From NCBI GenBank assembly GCA_034509735.1, contig JACGWO010000003.1, positions 33,874,466-33,938,465 of the forward strand: a DNA stretch of 64,000 nt, given 5' to 3'. The position numbers and the translations under genes were made by a program. Of the stretch, positions 1 through 10,137 are shown piece after piece. Position 1 is the first letter of the stretch; each line of letters opens with the position of its first letter. A model generated the notes under the pieces. The model was not told the origin of the DNA, did not search any database, and was given only the letters and a program-made list of their open reading frames with translations. The DNA comes from Sesamum alatum. Lineage: Eukaryota; Streptophyta; Magnoliopsida; Lamiales; Pedaliaceae.

Positions 1-950
1 AAAAACAGAAACAGAAGAAGACAAATTCAGCCACAACAAACTGAAACTTTTTCACTGATAATTTTCTGCCATCTTCCTTACATTCTGCTCCACTAATACT
101 GCCATTCCTTAGCTGGATCTAAGACAAGTGTCTCCAATCAATTAATTATAGTGCTACTTTAAGGCCCTACCCAAACAAGTTGGATCAGCTCTTTTAATTT
201 AAGTAGGGGCTGGTTTTTTTAAGCTACGCTCGGGCCTATCTACTTGGGCCGGTGACAGTCCTGATGTATCATATGCACAACTAGATATTGACAGTGAGTT
301 CTTCTAGGGAAAGTTGATATGGCATCTTCATTTATTTTGGCTCCTTCAAGTAACTTCTCCTTTCTCTTGGAAATTGCATGCCATGTCTTTCCTGTTTCTA
401 ATATACTCTTGATTGATTTTCACTATACAAAATCTTGAACTTGGTATGCATGTGCAAAGAGGCCTTATTCTGCAGAATCGCACAATTAGTTAGAACATGA
501 ATAAAAAGGTGAAGAGACTGCACTGGTTGGTAGCTGAATTGAAGCTAAGGAGCCTGCGCAAGTTCCCATCCCACAGAAGGCAAAGCATAGCCAAGGAGAT
601 TCCCATTAGGAGTATTTCGCTGTGTGGGTACTTGAATAATGGAAGGGATAAAAAGCTGCGCAAATTTTCATCCCACGTCAGGTAAAACTGAGCGAGGAAT
701 TTGTTGTAATTGACATTTTATAATATTAATTTGTAACAATAAATTTGTTCTAAAATATGGGTTCAATTACATGTGAATTCATAAATTAGATGGTGAGAGA
801 AATAGAGAGATTACACTTGTCCTATATATGAATATGATGGGAAAGTGTGGAGCCTTAATAAGGATATAAGGTGTATGTGGGGATGAGTGTTTCATACTCA
901 ATATTGTCCCACATTGGAAGTTTAAGGATAACTTAAACTCCTTATATCAA
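1..950. repeat. 950-bp direct repeat, copy 1
   Basis: First copy of a long direct repeat whose second copy is at 4317-5267. By eye the copies differ at about five places: substitutions at 4331 and 4419 and single-base indels near 4712, 4748 and 5198. That points to a young duplication. This copy starts at or before the window edge and stops abruptly at 950, where LINE sequence begins. It holds an open frame of 62 codons at 497-685, identical in both copies. The frame has an internal repeat (LRKFPSHRR and LRKFSSHVR) but resembles no family I know, so I do not call it a gene. The repeat could be an LTR or a segmental duplication; the left boundary is not visible, so I cannot decide. Confidence 0.9.
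906..947 (+). promoter_or_regulatory. snRNA-type USE-like motif plus TATA-like element (copy 1)
   Basis: GTCCCACATTG (906-916) differs by one base from the plant snRNA upstream sequence element RTCCCACATCG. It is followed by exactly 25 bp and then TTATAT (942-947). In plants this spacing is typical of Pol III-transcribed U6-type genes; Pol II snRNA genes have about 10 bp more. The LINE begins just after it, so no downstream RNA is obvious. Function is inferred only. Confidence 0.4.
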
Positions 951-2645
951 CGGTTGCTCTCTCAGGCGGGGAAAGGATTCTTATCAAAGTCGTTCTCCAA
1001 TTGATTCCGATGTATGATATGGGCGTCTTTAGGCTGCCGGAGGGGTAATTGGGGACATACAGTCTTTATGTGCGGACTTTTGGTGGCACAACCGAGGACA
1101 CCGAAAAGTGCATTGGCTCGCGTGGCAAAGCTATGTGCTCGTACCTTAGTTTGGTGGGATGGGTTTCCGTGAACTTCGGGCATTCAACCAAGTTATGCTT
1201 GCAAAACACTGTTGGCGCATACTCACTTCCCCAGACAGCTTCCTTAGCCGTCTGTTAAAGGCCCGGTATTTCCCCTCCTCATCCTTTCTCGAGGCTTCTA
1301 TCACCTCTAGGCCGTCTCTTACGTGGTGGATTTTGTTGTATGCTAGACCCCTTTTAGAGGTGGGACTTCGATGGCGGGTGGGAATGGGAGAATAGATCAA
1401 GGTGTGGTCTTCACCATGGCTGTCACGGGGAGCCTCTTTTCGTCCAATCACCCCTTTAGCTGACCATGACCCGGAGCTGTTGGTATATGCTCTTATTGAC
1501 AGAAATCGAGGTGAATGGTGTGTGGAAAAGCTGCGGGAGTTGTTACTTTCAACGGATGTGGAGCTAATCTGAACCATATCTCTAGGCCAGACTGATCAGC
1601 CTGACTTGTTGGGCTGGCACTTTACAGAGGATGGTTGTTTCTCAGTCTGGAGTGCGTATCACTTGGCCTACTCCTTACGTGAGGCAGCATCAACTACAAC
1701 AGGACCCCGCTCATGGATCTTTATTTGGGGAGTCGATGTTCCTCCTAAGGTACGTTTGCTCGCCTAGAAAGCCTGTCAAAATGCCCTCCCCACTTCTATG
1801 AACTTGCAACGTCGTATCGGTGGGGTGTTTGGGGGATACCCGTTATGTGGTTTGGGATGAGGATGTCTTACATGTGCTATTCTCCTGTCACTTTGCCCGT
1901 CAATGTTGGGCTCTCACTCATATTCGGTAGGAAGTGGTGAGCAACGCTACAGGGAGTGTGGAAGATTGGTTGAGAGATATGTGGGAGGCCTTGCCTAGAG
2001 AGGAGTTTTTGCCGTTGTTTGATGCTTTGCTGGGGATTATGGAAGAACCAAAATGGGGCTCTCATGCGGGCTGAACACCAACAACCCCATGAGGTGGTGA
2101 GGGGTGCCTTTCGGTTCCTCGCTGACTTTCAGAGGTCCCCAACAGCGGCTGTCTCGAGGGCTGGAGTGCTTACGGGATCGTTGGGCTCCCCCTTGTGAAG
2201 GATGGGTGAAGATAAATTTTGATGGGGCAATTTTTTTATGTTTTTAGGTGGGATTGAGAACGAATGGGGAGTGTGGGCGCGGTCCAGTTCCGGGTATGCC
2301 TAGGGTGGGCTTCCTATCGACTCTGACAGCCGGTTACCGCGGAACAGATTGAAGCTATAGCAGCCCAGGAAGCGGTGTGTCTAGCGAGCCGAAGTGGTTG
2401 GAGGGCGGTCATTGTAGAAGGATATTGTGCAACCCTTATACTCAAATTGCAATCCAGTGAGGTGGATCTTTCTTGTGTAGGTCCAATTATTAGATATATT
2501 AAAACGATAGGATCCTCTCTTTCGTGTTCTAGAGTGGCTCATGTTATAGCCCGTTTTGCTGGAGCCTTTACGGTGGGATGGTTTGTACCTCCAAACTCGG
2601 TTGTTGAGCTTTTGCTATTTTGACTTAATGAATGAATGAGATCTT
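951..2645 (+). pseudogene. 5'-truncated LINE (L1-type) ORF2 remnant
   Basis: Translation in shifting frames gives the 3' half of a plant LINE ORF2 in the normal order. The end of the reverse-transcriptase/thumb region lies at about 951-1395 and includes GFRELRAFNQVMLAKHCWR and LKARYFPSSSF. A zinc-binding RVT region follows at about 1600-1960 (FSVWSAYHLAY, VPPKVRLLA). An RNase H domain lies at about 2200-2623 (GWVKINFDGA, then AEQIEAIAAQEA and AHVIARFAG). Several stops and frameshifts make it non-functional. It ends with a stop, a short ATGAATGAATGAGA tail and an A-rich stretch, as plant LINEs do. It joins the 950-bp repeat directly at 950/951, so it either inserted there or marks a recombination point. 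The palm-domain YxDD part is absent. Confidence 0.85.
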
Positions 2646-3113
2646 TTCCTCTTTAAAAATAATGTTGGAAAAATGCTCGAGTTAATTGGAGAATCATCGA
2701 TAAACTGCTTCCAACAAATTATAATCTTAAATTTTGGAAATGCATTGCTACCCAACAAGAAGAATAGTTATTACAAGTTATAAGAGAGGTGAGGAAACAT
2801 GAAACTAGGATGCACCGTCCGTAAGGAGATGGGTTTGCCCGTGTTTTTTGGGGTGTACATCGTATACAAATCCTTGGATTATATATACTTTGATGAGGCC
2901 CATTTGCTCACCAATACATTTCTTCAAGAAGCCTTCAATCACAAGTACTCGGAATAAAATCTTCAGTGATTCTGAGCCCAAAAAACACAAAAAGTCATTC
3001 TCATCAATTAGAAGATCTAAAACACATAGCAAACCGAAATCTTTAATTTACACCTTTGTTAACTGTTTTTTAGACGACAATTTTACTAAACTCAATATAA
3101 TAATATACATCTA
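2646..3113. other. unassigned spacer
   Basis: A 468-bp stretch between the LINE tail and the first Helitron. A 75-codon open frame lies on the minus strand (2805-3032) and a 91-codon frame on the plus strand (2848-3123), but neither shows a domain or coding context. I see no supported gene. Confidence 0.4.
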
Positions 3114-3366
3114 TCTATACTAATATAAAAAAAAAATTATTTTTACTCACAGTGAACAGTTAATTACACCAAAACACTAATTTTTTGTTATGTCAATAAT
3201 ACACCTAACTTGGTTTCTTTTCTTTCTTGGTTTCTTTCTTCTTTCTTTTCTTTTGAAATGTGATGTGTTGGTTTATATATAACTTTTCTTATTTGTAATA
3301 TTATATTTTAAAATATAAAATATTATTTATTATATACATACAGGGACAGCATGTCACGTCAACTAG
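3114..3366 (+). mobile_element. non-autonomous Helitron H1
   Basis: Starts with TCTATACTAATATAAAA, the usual plant Helitron 5' end, preceded by A. Ends with CTAG followed by T, as expected for insertion between A and T without target duplication. A short stem (GACA-GCA-TGTC) lies about 7 bp before the CTAG. Length is 253 bp. It has no coding capacity and matches H2/H3 and the right-edge copy in order and length. Confidence 0.75.
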
Positions 3367-3487
3367 TTATTAAGAAAAAGGTGTTATAGACACAAATAGC
3401 GGTTTTTACACCGCTACACTAATTTTTCGTGATATCTAAAATGCCCTTAAGCTCATAGTAACATATAATTTCCCATCCATATCTGTA
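3367..3487 (+). repeat. Helitron-derived fragment without clear 5' end
   Basis: Contains GTGTTATAGACACAAATAGC and a GCGGTTTTTACACCGC hairpin. These are shared with 4040-4120 and resemble the internal part of the neighbouring Helitrons. No TC start or CTAG end can be assigned. Confidence 0.5.
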
Positions 3488-3852
3488 TCTATACTAATAT
3501 AAAAATAAAAGATCATCCACACTCACAAATAGCGGTTAATGACAACGCTGCACCATTTTTTGTGAAGTCAAAAGAATGCTCTTAAACTATAAGATAATTA
3601 ATTTATTTAACTTTCAAATTTTACATTAATTGATAAATTAGTTTCTTTTTTTCCTTTCTTTTTTTTTTAATGTGATGTATTGATTTATATTTTGCTCTTA
3701 TCTATACTAATATATAAAAGAAAAGCCTTTCTCACTCACAAATGGCGGTTTATGACACCGCGATACCATTTTTTTTTATTTTACCGACAATACTCCTAAA
3801 GTTAATTTTTTTTCTTTTCTTTCTTTCTTTTTATTTTAAATGTAATATGTTG

Positions 3853-3886
<34 letters not shown>

Positions 3887-4032
3887 CTTATATTCAATAA
3901 CTTAAAGCGTGTAATATTATTTTATATGCACACAGGAACGGCATGCTACAATAGCTAGTTTATAATAATACATCTTAAAACACGAAAGAATAGTTATTAT
4001 ATACACGTAGAAAAGCGTGCCACAATAGCTAG
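3488..4032 (+). mobile_element. Helitron H2, interrupted by H3
   Basis: The 5' end is TCTATACTAATATAAAAA preceded by A. The 3' end is CTAG (4029-4032) followed by T, preceded by a GCGTGCCACAATAG region like that of H3. Removing 3701-3958 leaves an element of about 287 bp that aligns with H1 across the join. The outer element was therefore split by a second Helitron. Confidence 0.65.
3701..3958 (+). mobile_element. Helitron H3 nested in H2
   Basis: TCTATACTAATATATAAAAG at the start, preceded by A; CTAG at 3955-3958, followed by T. The 258-bp length is close to H1. The interior has a GGCGGTTTATGACACCGC hairpin and a (TA)n run at about 3856-3884. Non-coding, so it would need enzymes in trans. 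Confidence 0.7.
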
Positions 4033-4316
4033 TACTATTATAAAAAAAAAGAGAGTGTTATAGACACAAATGATGGTTTTTACACCGCTACACTAAATTT
4101 TCGTGACATCTAAAATTCCCTTAACTCATGAAACCTATAACTTCTCAACTCCCAGTTTAAATCAATTATTTTATCATAATTACACTTCCTTCAAAAATTG
4201 ATAACTGCATTAGTAACTTCTATTTTCTCCTAGAAGTTGATGAATCATTTGGGTATTTTGTAGTATAATAACAATGAAACCACCAAATTGTTAAGATTGG
4301 GCCATAGAATCAAAGA
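4033..4316. repeat. Helitron-like fragment and AT-rich spacer
   Basis: The first ~90 bp repeat the 3367-3455 fragment (GTGTTATAGACACAAAT and a TTTTTACACCGC stretch). The rest is unassigned spacer with no coding signal before the second 950-bp repeat. Confidence 0.45.
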
Positions 4317-5267
4317 AAAAACAGAAACAGGAGAAGACAAATTCAGCCACAACAAACTGAAACTTTTTCACTGATAATTTTCTGCCATCTTCCTTACATT
4401 CTGCTCCACTAATACTGCTATTCCTTAGCTGGATCTAAGACAAGTGTCTCCAATCAATTAATTATAGTGCTACTTTAAGGCCCTACCCAAACAAGTTGGA
4501 TCAGCTCTTTTAATTTAAGTAGGGGCTGGTTTTTTTAAGCTACGCTCGGGCCTATCTACTTGGGCCGGTGACAGTCCTGATGTATCATATGCACAACTAG
4601 ATATTGACAGTGAGTTCTTCTAGGGAAAGTTGATATGGCATCTTCATTTATTTTGGCTCCTTCAAGTAACTTCTCCTTTCTCTTGGAAATTGCATGCCAT
4701 GTCTTTCCTGTTTTCTAATATACTCTTGATTGATTTTCACTATACAAAAATCTTGAACTTGGTATGCATGTGCAAAGAGGCCTTATTCTGCAGAATCGCA
4801 CAATTAGTTAGAACATGAATAAAAAGGTGAAGAGACTGCACTGGTTGGTAGCTGAATTGAAGCTAAGGAGCCTGCGCAAGTTCCCATCCCACAGAAGGCA
4901 AAGCATAGCCAAGGAGATTCCCATTAGGAGTATTTCGCTGTGTGGGTACTTGAATAATGGAAGGGATAAAAAGCTGCGCAAATTTTCATCCCACGTCAGG
5001 TAAAACTGAGCGAGGAATTTGTTGTAATTGACATTTTATAATATTAATTTGTAACAATAAATTTGTTCTAAAATATGGGTTCAATTACATGTGAATTCAT
5101 AAATTAGATGGTGAGAGAAATAGAGAGATTACACTTGTCCTATATATGAATATGATGGGAAAGTGTGGAGCCTTAATAAGGATATAAGGTGTATGTGGGA
5201 TGAGTGTTTCATACTCAATATTGTCCCACATTGGAAGTTTAAGGATAACTTAAACTCCTTATATCAA
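4317..5267. repeat. 950-bp direct repeat, copy 2
   Basis: Second copy of the repeat at 1-950, with about five differences. The 62-codon frame at 4815-5003 is unchanged. A 62-codon frame at 4630-4818 exists only here because of one extra T and one extra A, which argues against it being coding. Unlike copy 1, the sequence continues past the USE/TATA pair into GTTACATGTTC without LINE sequence, so this copy shows the undisturbed right flank. Confidence 0.9.
5223..5264 (+). promoter_or_regulatory. snRNA-type USE-like motif plus TATA-like element (copy 2)
   Basis: Same layout as in copy 1: GTCCCACATTG (5223-5233), 25 bp, TTATAT (5259-5264). Here the downstream flank is intact, so a transcript starting about 25-30 bp after the TATA box would lie near 5285-5330. 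No U6, U3 or other known small RNA is recognisable there. Confidence 0.4.
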
Positions 5268-6310
5268 GTTACATGTTCATTATATATGTTTGAAGTGTTA
5301 TGGAGACTAGAGTGAACATAGGGTTGCTCCATACGTGCGCTGCCGCCGCCCGACTCCGGCGTGGGCGCAGGCGCTTATGTCTCAGTCTCAGTATTTATCT
5401 TTTTGCAGAAAAAATATTTGGATTTATCTGATAAAACCCGGTGCATTTATGACTATCAAATGGTTTTAAAATCTGTTTTAAAACTCGTTTTAATGGTGCT
5501 TTAATACCATATTTTAAACCTGGATTAAATACTGATTTATTACAAACTTGAAACTCCCGTGTTTATGTGGCGGTTTTAGCTGGTTTAATGACTGGTTTTA
5601 ATAGTGTTTAATGGTTTTTAAACCTGTATTTAAAATCGTTTTAAATTCTGTTAATGGCTATTTACGTCAGCCTTAATGGTGGTTTAATGCTGCACTAATG
5701 ATGGTAATTAATGTGGAAGTTGTAACCGCTGATAGCCTTGCCTATATAAGGCTGCAAAGGCTCACTTCAAAGTCATACTAACAAATACGAAACACAACAC
5801 GTGTTCCTCTCTCTCTTTTGCTCTCTTTTCTCTCGAATTTCTCTCTCAAATCCGAGAGTGTTTGTCCTGCAATTTCTGAGTTTTAAGCTTCAGTTTCCCA
5901 AAGGCTACTGAGTGTTGTTTCGAGGTGTTCTTCCATAAAGTGCATACCGTTAGAACAGAAACCGTCTTATCCTGGAAGAAGTTGCGTAGCACTCGTGTGC
6001 ATATTTGGTATGGGACGTATAATTTCTTCAAGGCAAGCAGATTATATCTGTGATTCGGTTTGGTGAAATTATTGGACCGAGATTTGTTACGATACAATTC
6101 TCATTGTAAGTTTTACTTTATCGCTATAATTGTATTTCTAACTGTTTCGTGTTATTTGGTTCCAACGTGTTTCTTGTGTTTTGGTTTCAAAAACTATTTG
6201 TAAAATCTGATTGTTTATTTCAAAACGATTACTACGATTGCCTCTGTGATAAACTTGTGTATTTTCCAACAGAATTCACATGAGGAGACTTGCATCCACA
6301 TTAAGGTAAA
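5268..6310 (+). repeat. LTR-like segment with core promoter
   Basis: Starts GC-rich (5335-5375). It then has a zone of repeated GGTTTTAAT/GTTTTAAA-type motifs (5455-5700), a clear TATATAAG box at 5743-5750, and a CT-rich leader with CACAACACG and TCTCTCTCTT. This order resembles a plant copia-type LTR. I could not find matching second ends, a primer binding site or coding sequence, so it may be a solo LTR or fragment. Confidence 0.4.
5743..5750 (+). promoter_or_regulatory. TATA box of the LTR-like segment
   Basis: TATATAAG sits in CCTATATAAGGCTGC context, followed about 60-80 bp later by a pyrimidine-rich leader. Placement is typical of a plant Pol II core promoter inside an LTR. Confidence 0.5.
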
Positions 6311-6469
6311 AGTGATTGCATTACTTTTTTTGTAATGAATTGTATATTTACATTAACATTCACTTATAAAAATTGTAATTATGTTAATTTAGATTTGTAC
6401 GAAGAAGTAAAGAGCAACTTTAAACTAGTAAATGGTTGTTTCTTTTAAGTTTTCTATATTTCTTAATAG

Positions 6470-6935
6470 GGTAAGATGCATCCCACCCTCATGTGTTAAT
6501 TGAAAATGGCAATTTACTCTCTTATATTAAAAAATTTTGCAGTTTATCTTCTTGTATTTTTAGAAAAGAAGCAAAATACCCCCTTATACTAGGGGGTGTC
6601 CGTCACGCGTGAGGTGCGAGTTTGCTTAAATTTACCTACAAAATGATTTTTATATCCTTAAATATGAACTGTTAGATCTTATTATATATATATATATATA
6701 TATATATTAATGGTTGAGATTTAATAAACAAATCAACGCTCAAGATTTTTTTTTATTTCGATCAGTTGTCCATGTTGATGTTACAATCAAGGGCTTATAT
6801 CAATTTGAATTAAATTTATGGATCAGATTTATACAAGTTATAAAAAATATATAAAACATAATTTTTTTTTATAATAAATAAAATATATAATATACATACA
6901 ATATAAAAATATAAATAAAAAATGGGGGGAAGGCC
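6470..6935. repeat. degenerate MULE-end-like repeat
   Basis: Begins GGGTAAGATGCATCCCACC, very like the right end of the MULE at 36608-41896 (read on the minus strand). It contains spaced AATTTACTC and AAAATACCCCC motifs. The interior, a GTTAGATCTTATT stretch and an AATCAACGCTCAAGATTTTT stretch, resembles 36300-36400. No opposite end is visible. It is a decayed, non-coding member of that family. Confidence 0.45.
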
Positions 6936-7080
6936 GCCAGCGCTAATGGGGAGGGGGGGGGGGGAAGGCGGCACTGGTGAGAGAGGAGGAAGGGCAAGGA
7001 GATCGACGAGAAATGGGGGAGGGGCGAGGAGATCGGCGGGGAGGGAGGGCGAAGGCCAAAGAGATAGACCAAGTCAAGAA
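6920..7080. other. purine-rich GC tract
   Basis: A G/A-rich stretch with a 12-G run and repeated GGAGATCGRCG motifs, sharply different from the AT-rich DNA to its left. Open frames here have no similarity to known proteins. It may be the 5' part of the following LTR. Confidence 0.35.
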
Positions 7081-7530
7081 AGTCAGATAAGGATTATCCA
7101 AACGTTCCCTCCTATCTAGGGCGGATCTCACAACCGACCCCTCTTTATCGAGAGGCCAACCCATGTAGGACTCTAGGGAGGCATTAGCTAAGCCCCAAAA
7201 AGTCCTAACTCCCCCCAACTTCTCATGCTTCAAGGAGCTCTCCCCATAAATATCAGCCTTCTTGGCTGGACGAGTAACGTCTTTCTACTCATTTAATCCT
7301 CGAATTTATCTTTAAATTGCACTTGGCATACTTTATGCTCATCGTTATTCTCTTATTATCTTCAATTTCTCCTTTACGTTTAAGCAATTTATTCCAAAAT
7401 TGTTTACTGACTTGAGCGTTGGAGTGTTAACACTTGTTTTGCAGGTTCCTTGTCCAAATTTGAAAAATCCAGGCCCACTTCATTCAAGTCCAAAAAGACA
7501 ACTTTGATTGAGCTATTTTTGCTGACATCA
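7081..7530 (+). repeat. Ty3/gypsy 5' LTR (element I), left end unclear
   Basis: Ends GCTGACATCA, directly followed by a primer-binding-site-like sequence. It aligns in parts with the minus-strand solo LTR at 18405-19151: a GATAAGGATTATCC stretch, GAGTAAC, CTTGGCATACTTTATGCTCAT, CTGACTTGAGCGT and CAACTTTGATTGAGCT. The start is not fixed. Confidence 0.6.
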
Positions 7531-7550
7531 ATTGGTGTCGTTTGTGGGAA
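7531..7550 (+). promoter_or_regulatory. primer-binding-site-like sequence of element I
   Basis: ATTGGTGTCGTTTGTGGGAA directly after the LTR end. It belongs to the TGGCGCCGTTTGTGGG class seen at LTR/internal junctions of plant Ty3/gypsy elements. The same kind of sequence follows the other LTRs in this window. Confidence 0.5.
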
Positions 7551-7930
7551 CACAGAGTCAAGACGTGAGAACAATGAAAACTCCCAACACCGGACTAGAT
7601 AAGCAAAAGGGAACGGATGTTGCCACTGATCCCCAAGTTTTGCAGGTGGTAACAGGAACACCCTTGGCGTTTGTTGTGCGTACTGAAGCCGGACCTTCGG
7701 GTCCCTCTAATCTCCTTTGGATTCTTTTCGTGATAGCACCTCTTCAGACACCTCTTCGGATGGGGTGTCCGGGGGCTTACTGGTGACCCTCCAACGGATG
7801 ATCACGGGCCGCCATGGCGACCACTAACCCACTCCTTGCGGCAGCGACCTTGGACCTCAAGAGCCCCCCCTGGGGGTGGAAGGTTCAGGGGAAAGAGAGG
7901 GGATCCTCCTTGTGCGAAGGCTCTTATTAG
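7551..7930 (+). pseudogene. element I leader and gag N-terminal remnant
   Basis: After the primer-binding-site-like sequence, a frame starting near 7574 reads MKTPNTGLDKQKG and runs to 7786. This fits the poorly conserved N-terminal end of a retrotransposon gag. It is separated from the recognisable gag core by about 2.2 kb of other repeat sequence, so the gene is disrupted. Confidence 0.4.
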
Positions 7931-9648
7931 AATAAGTGACGAGAAAGCAATAGATTTGGCATTTTATAATCCATTTGATGACTCGATGTAATGTAATATT
8001 ATGTAATGAATAAAATGAGTATCCGTTACCATTTGTATCATCTTTATTGTGCTTATTTTCCATATGTTAAATGTCATTTTACATATATCGCAACAAAGCC
8101 ACATACCACATAAACAACTCATGCAGTTAAGCCACGCATAGGATGGTGGTTATGAGCCAACTGATAAAGGGTTATGTCTGAAACGTTCCAAGTCGAGGAC
8201 CTCGAGACAGGGCATCGAGAGTCCTATAGAGATTTGCACCAAGAGTCGTATTCATTGGATGAGTGTCGTGTTTCATCGCAACAGGCATGGGAGACCTATA
8301 CGATCTTGGTGGGTTGGTCGACTGGGGTTGAGCTGACTGAGCTGACTCGTGGGGATCATCATATGGAAGCATTGGAGGCTTGGTCGGTATGATTGGATTT
8401 CTCCGGTTCTGATTGTACGGGAGTAGTCCTCATACTTGAGGAACCATTGCAGTCACGTGCACACCATGGTTGTATCTTGATCTGGCGAGAGGTGATCATG
8501 TCGCCGACATGTTCATTATAAGCCTTGTCCACTGCAGTCAGAATGTGTAGCAAGGACGATGGTTTCAATAAGAGAAATCCGTTCTATATCAGTATGTGAC
8601 AGAGGTATCTCATATACACTTGGAGACACGTTCATGCTACTTAAACCTGTGGCCACAGTGGTTGATCGAGCAAGAAATGGTTTTTGTGTCGATGCAATGA
8701 AGCATGCGTAGTCTCGAGTATTAAGCATAAACGCCTAGTCAATATGGGCACGGACACCCGATTCCATACCCTAGACTAAGGCCGAGAGATGGTATACGAA
8801 AGGACCGTACCCGTATGGATCGGCACCTAAATGTTCGCGCTAATATTCACCTAGTCTCTAGTGTCATGGACCGTTGCTAGACGGCCACCCATGGTGACGA
8901 GCTCCTGTTGGATCGAGCCCAAGTCTAGCTGAGGGTGAACCTAAAGGGTCACACACAAATCATCAAGGAGGTGAAGGAATTGACTTGGGTTCAATTTCAG
9001 ATGATGATAAGTAATTGGATTACTTAACGGATTGTCCATTGGATGGGTGTGCCGATATTGTATCAAGCCCTCATTTTATCGGTAAATGGGATTTATCAAT
9101 TAAGTAGAGAATCGAAACTAAATCTTTTAATTGGATTAAAAGATCAACGGAATTATTTAATTGGGCCATGAATTAAATAGGATTTAATTATTGGGCTTGT
9201 TGTAATTGGATTACAATAATATCCAGTCCATTAAATCTTGGCCCAAAAGAGGTGTTAATTCCACTTTTGGAATTAGAAGAAGTTGGACTTCTTACCAAAA
9301 GGGGATGGCCAAAAATTGCTTCATTTGTAGGCACCAAAAAACGGCTATACATGGCCTTTGATGACTAGTTGACTTGTCTCTTTTAGAAAGAGACAAATCA
9401 ACTCCAATCAAGCCTCTTTCACTTGATATGATTAAATGATACCTTATGAAATTGTAGGCTTGATTGATGATTAGTGGGGATTAATTGGAATGTATCTAGA
9501 CATCCTTAGATGAACCTAGACACATTTCAATAGTCACATTAATGAAGTATATATATGTGTATAAACTATCATCAAAGTGTAGAATTCATAATTCATCTTT
9601 TTTTAGGAAAAAGAAAAACACACACTATCTTTACTCTCTCATGTTTCA

Positions 9649-9691
<43 letters not shown>

Positions 9692-10100
9692 TCATCTTTA
9701 TTGCTTCAGTGATCTAGGATCAATTGAAGAACAAAGCAAGATCAAGAAAGAGCACTAACTTAATAGCGTAGTCTCTTCTTCGATCTCCTCCTCTAGATCC
9801 ATTTTTCTATAGCAAGAAAAATGAGATCTCTCCCGGGTGTAGTGTGGACTATGTTAGAGAGTTCATAATTTTGAACTTGGTGAACGTTTCCAGCCGTGGA
9901 ACAACGCTAGTAGCCGTATACAAAGAAAGATACAAAGGTACATTCAGCTTTTCGTTCTTGTAGTTTCTTTTATCTTGCATCTATGTTCTATATGATATGT
10001 CGTATTTACTATCATGTTTTACATTGAACGCCCGGTTGAGCACCCAAGGGTACACCCCTTGGGATCTTGATATGTATTGTTTTAAATAACGTACTCTATC
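7931..10100. repeat. inserted repeat splitting element I, class uncertain
   Basis: About 2.2 kb between the leader and gag core of element I. It contains a GAACCTAAAGGGTCACACAC stretch (about 8936-8956) followed by AT-rich DNA with TAATTGGATTA-type repeats. Further on are a TATATATGTGTATAAAC promoter-like site (about 9550) and a CT microsatellite. The order resembles a plant copia-type LTR, but I find no matched ends, target duplication or protein domain. Short open frames at 8172-8728 look random. Confidence 0.35.
9648..9689 (+). repeat. poly-C and (CT)n microsatellite
   Basis: A run of about nine C followed by (TC)n of about 17 units. Simple sequence with no coding role. Confidence 0.85.
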
Positions 10101-10137
10101 ACTTCCGCTCGTGCTCCCGGGCAGATCCGCTTGTCCT

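Noticed and set aside
497..685. 62-codon open frame identical in both 950-bp repeats (also 4,815-5,003)
   Set aside because: Identity simply follows from the recent duplication. There is no domain or homology I recognise, and the peptide's internal repeat comes from a DNA repeat.
6869..7233. Gly/Arg-rich and Pro/Ser-rich frames near a poly-G tract
   Set aside because: Low-complexity purine-rich DNA open in both strands by composition.
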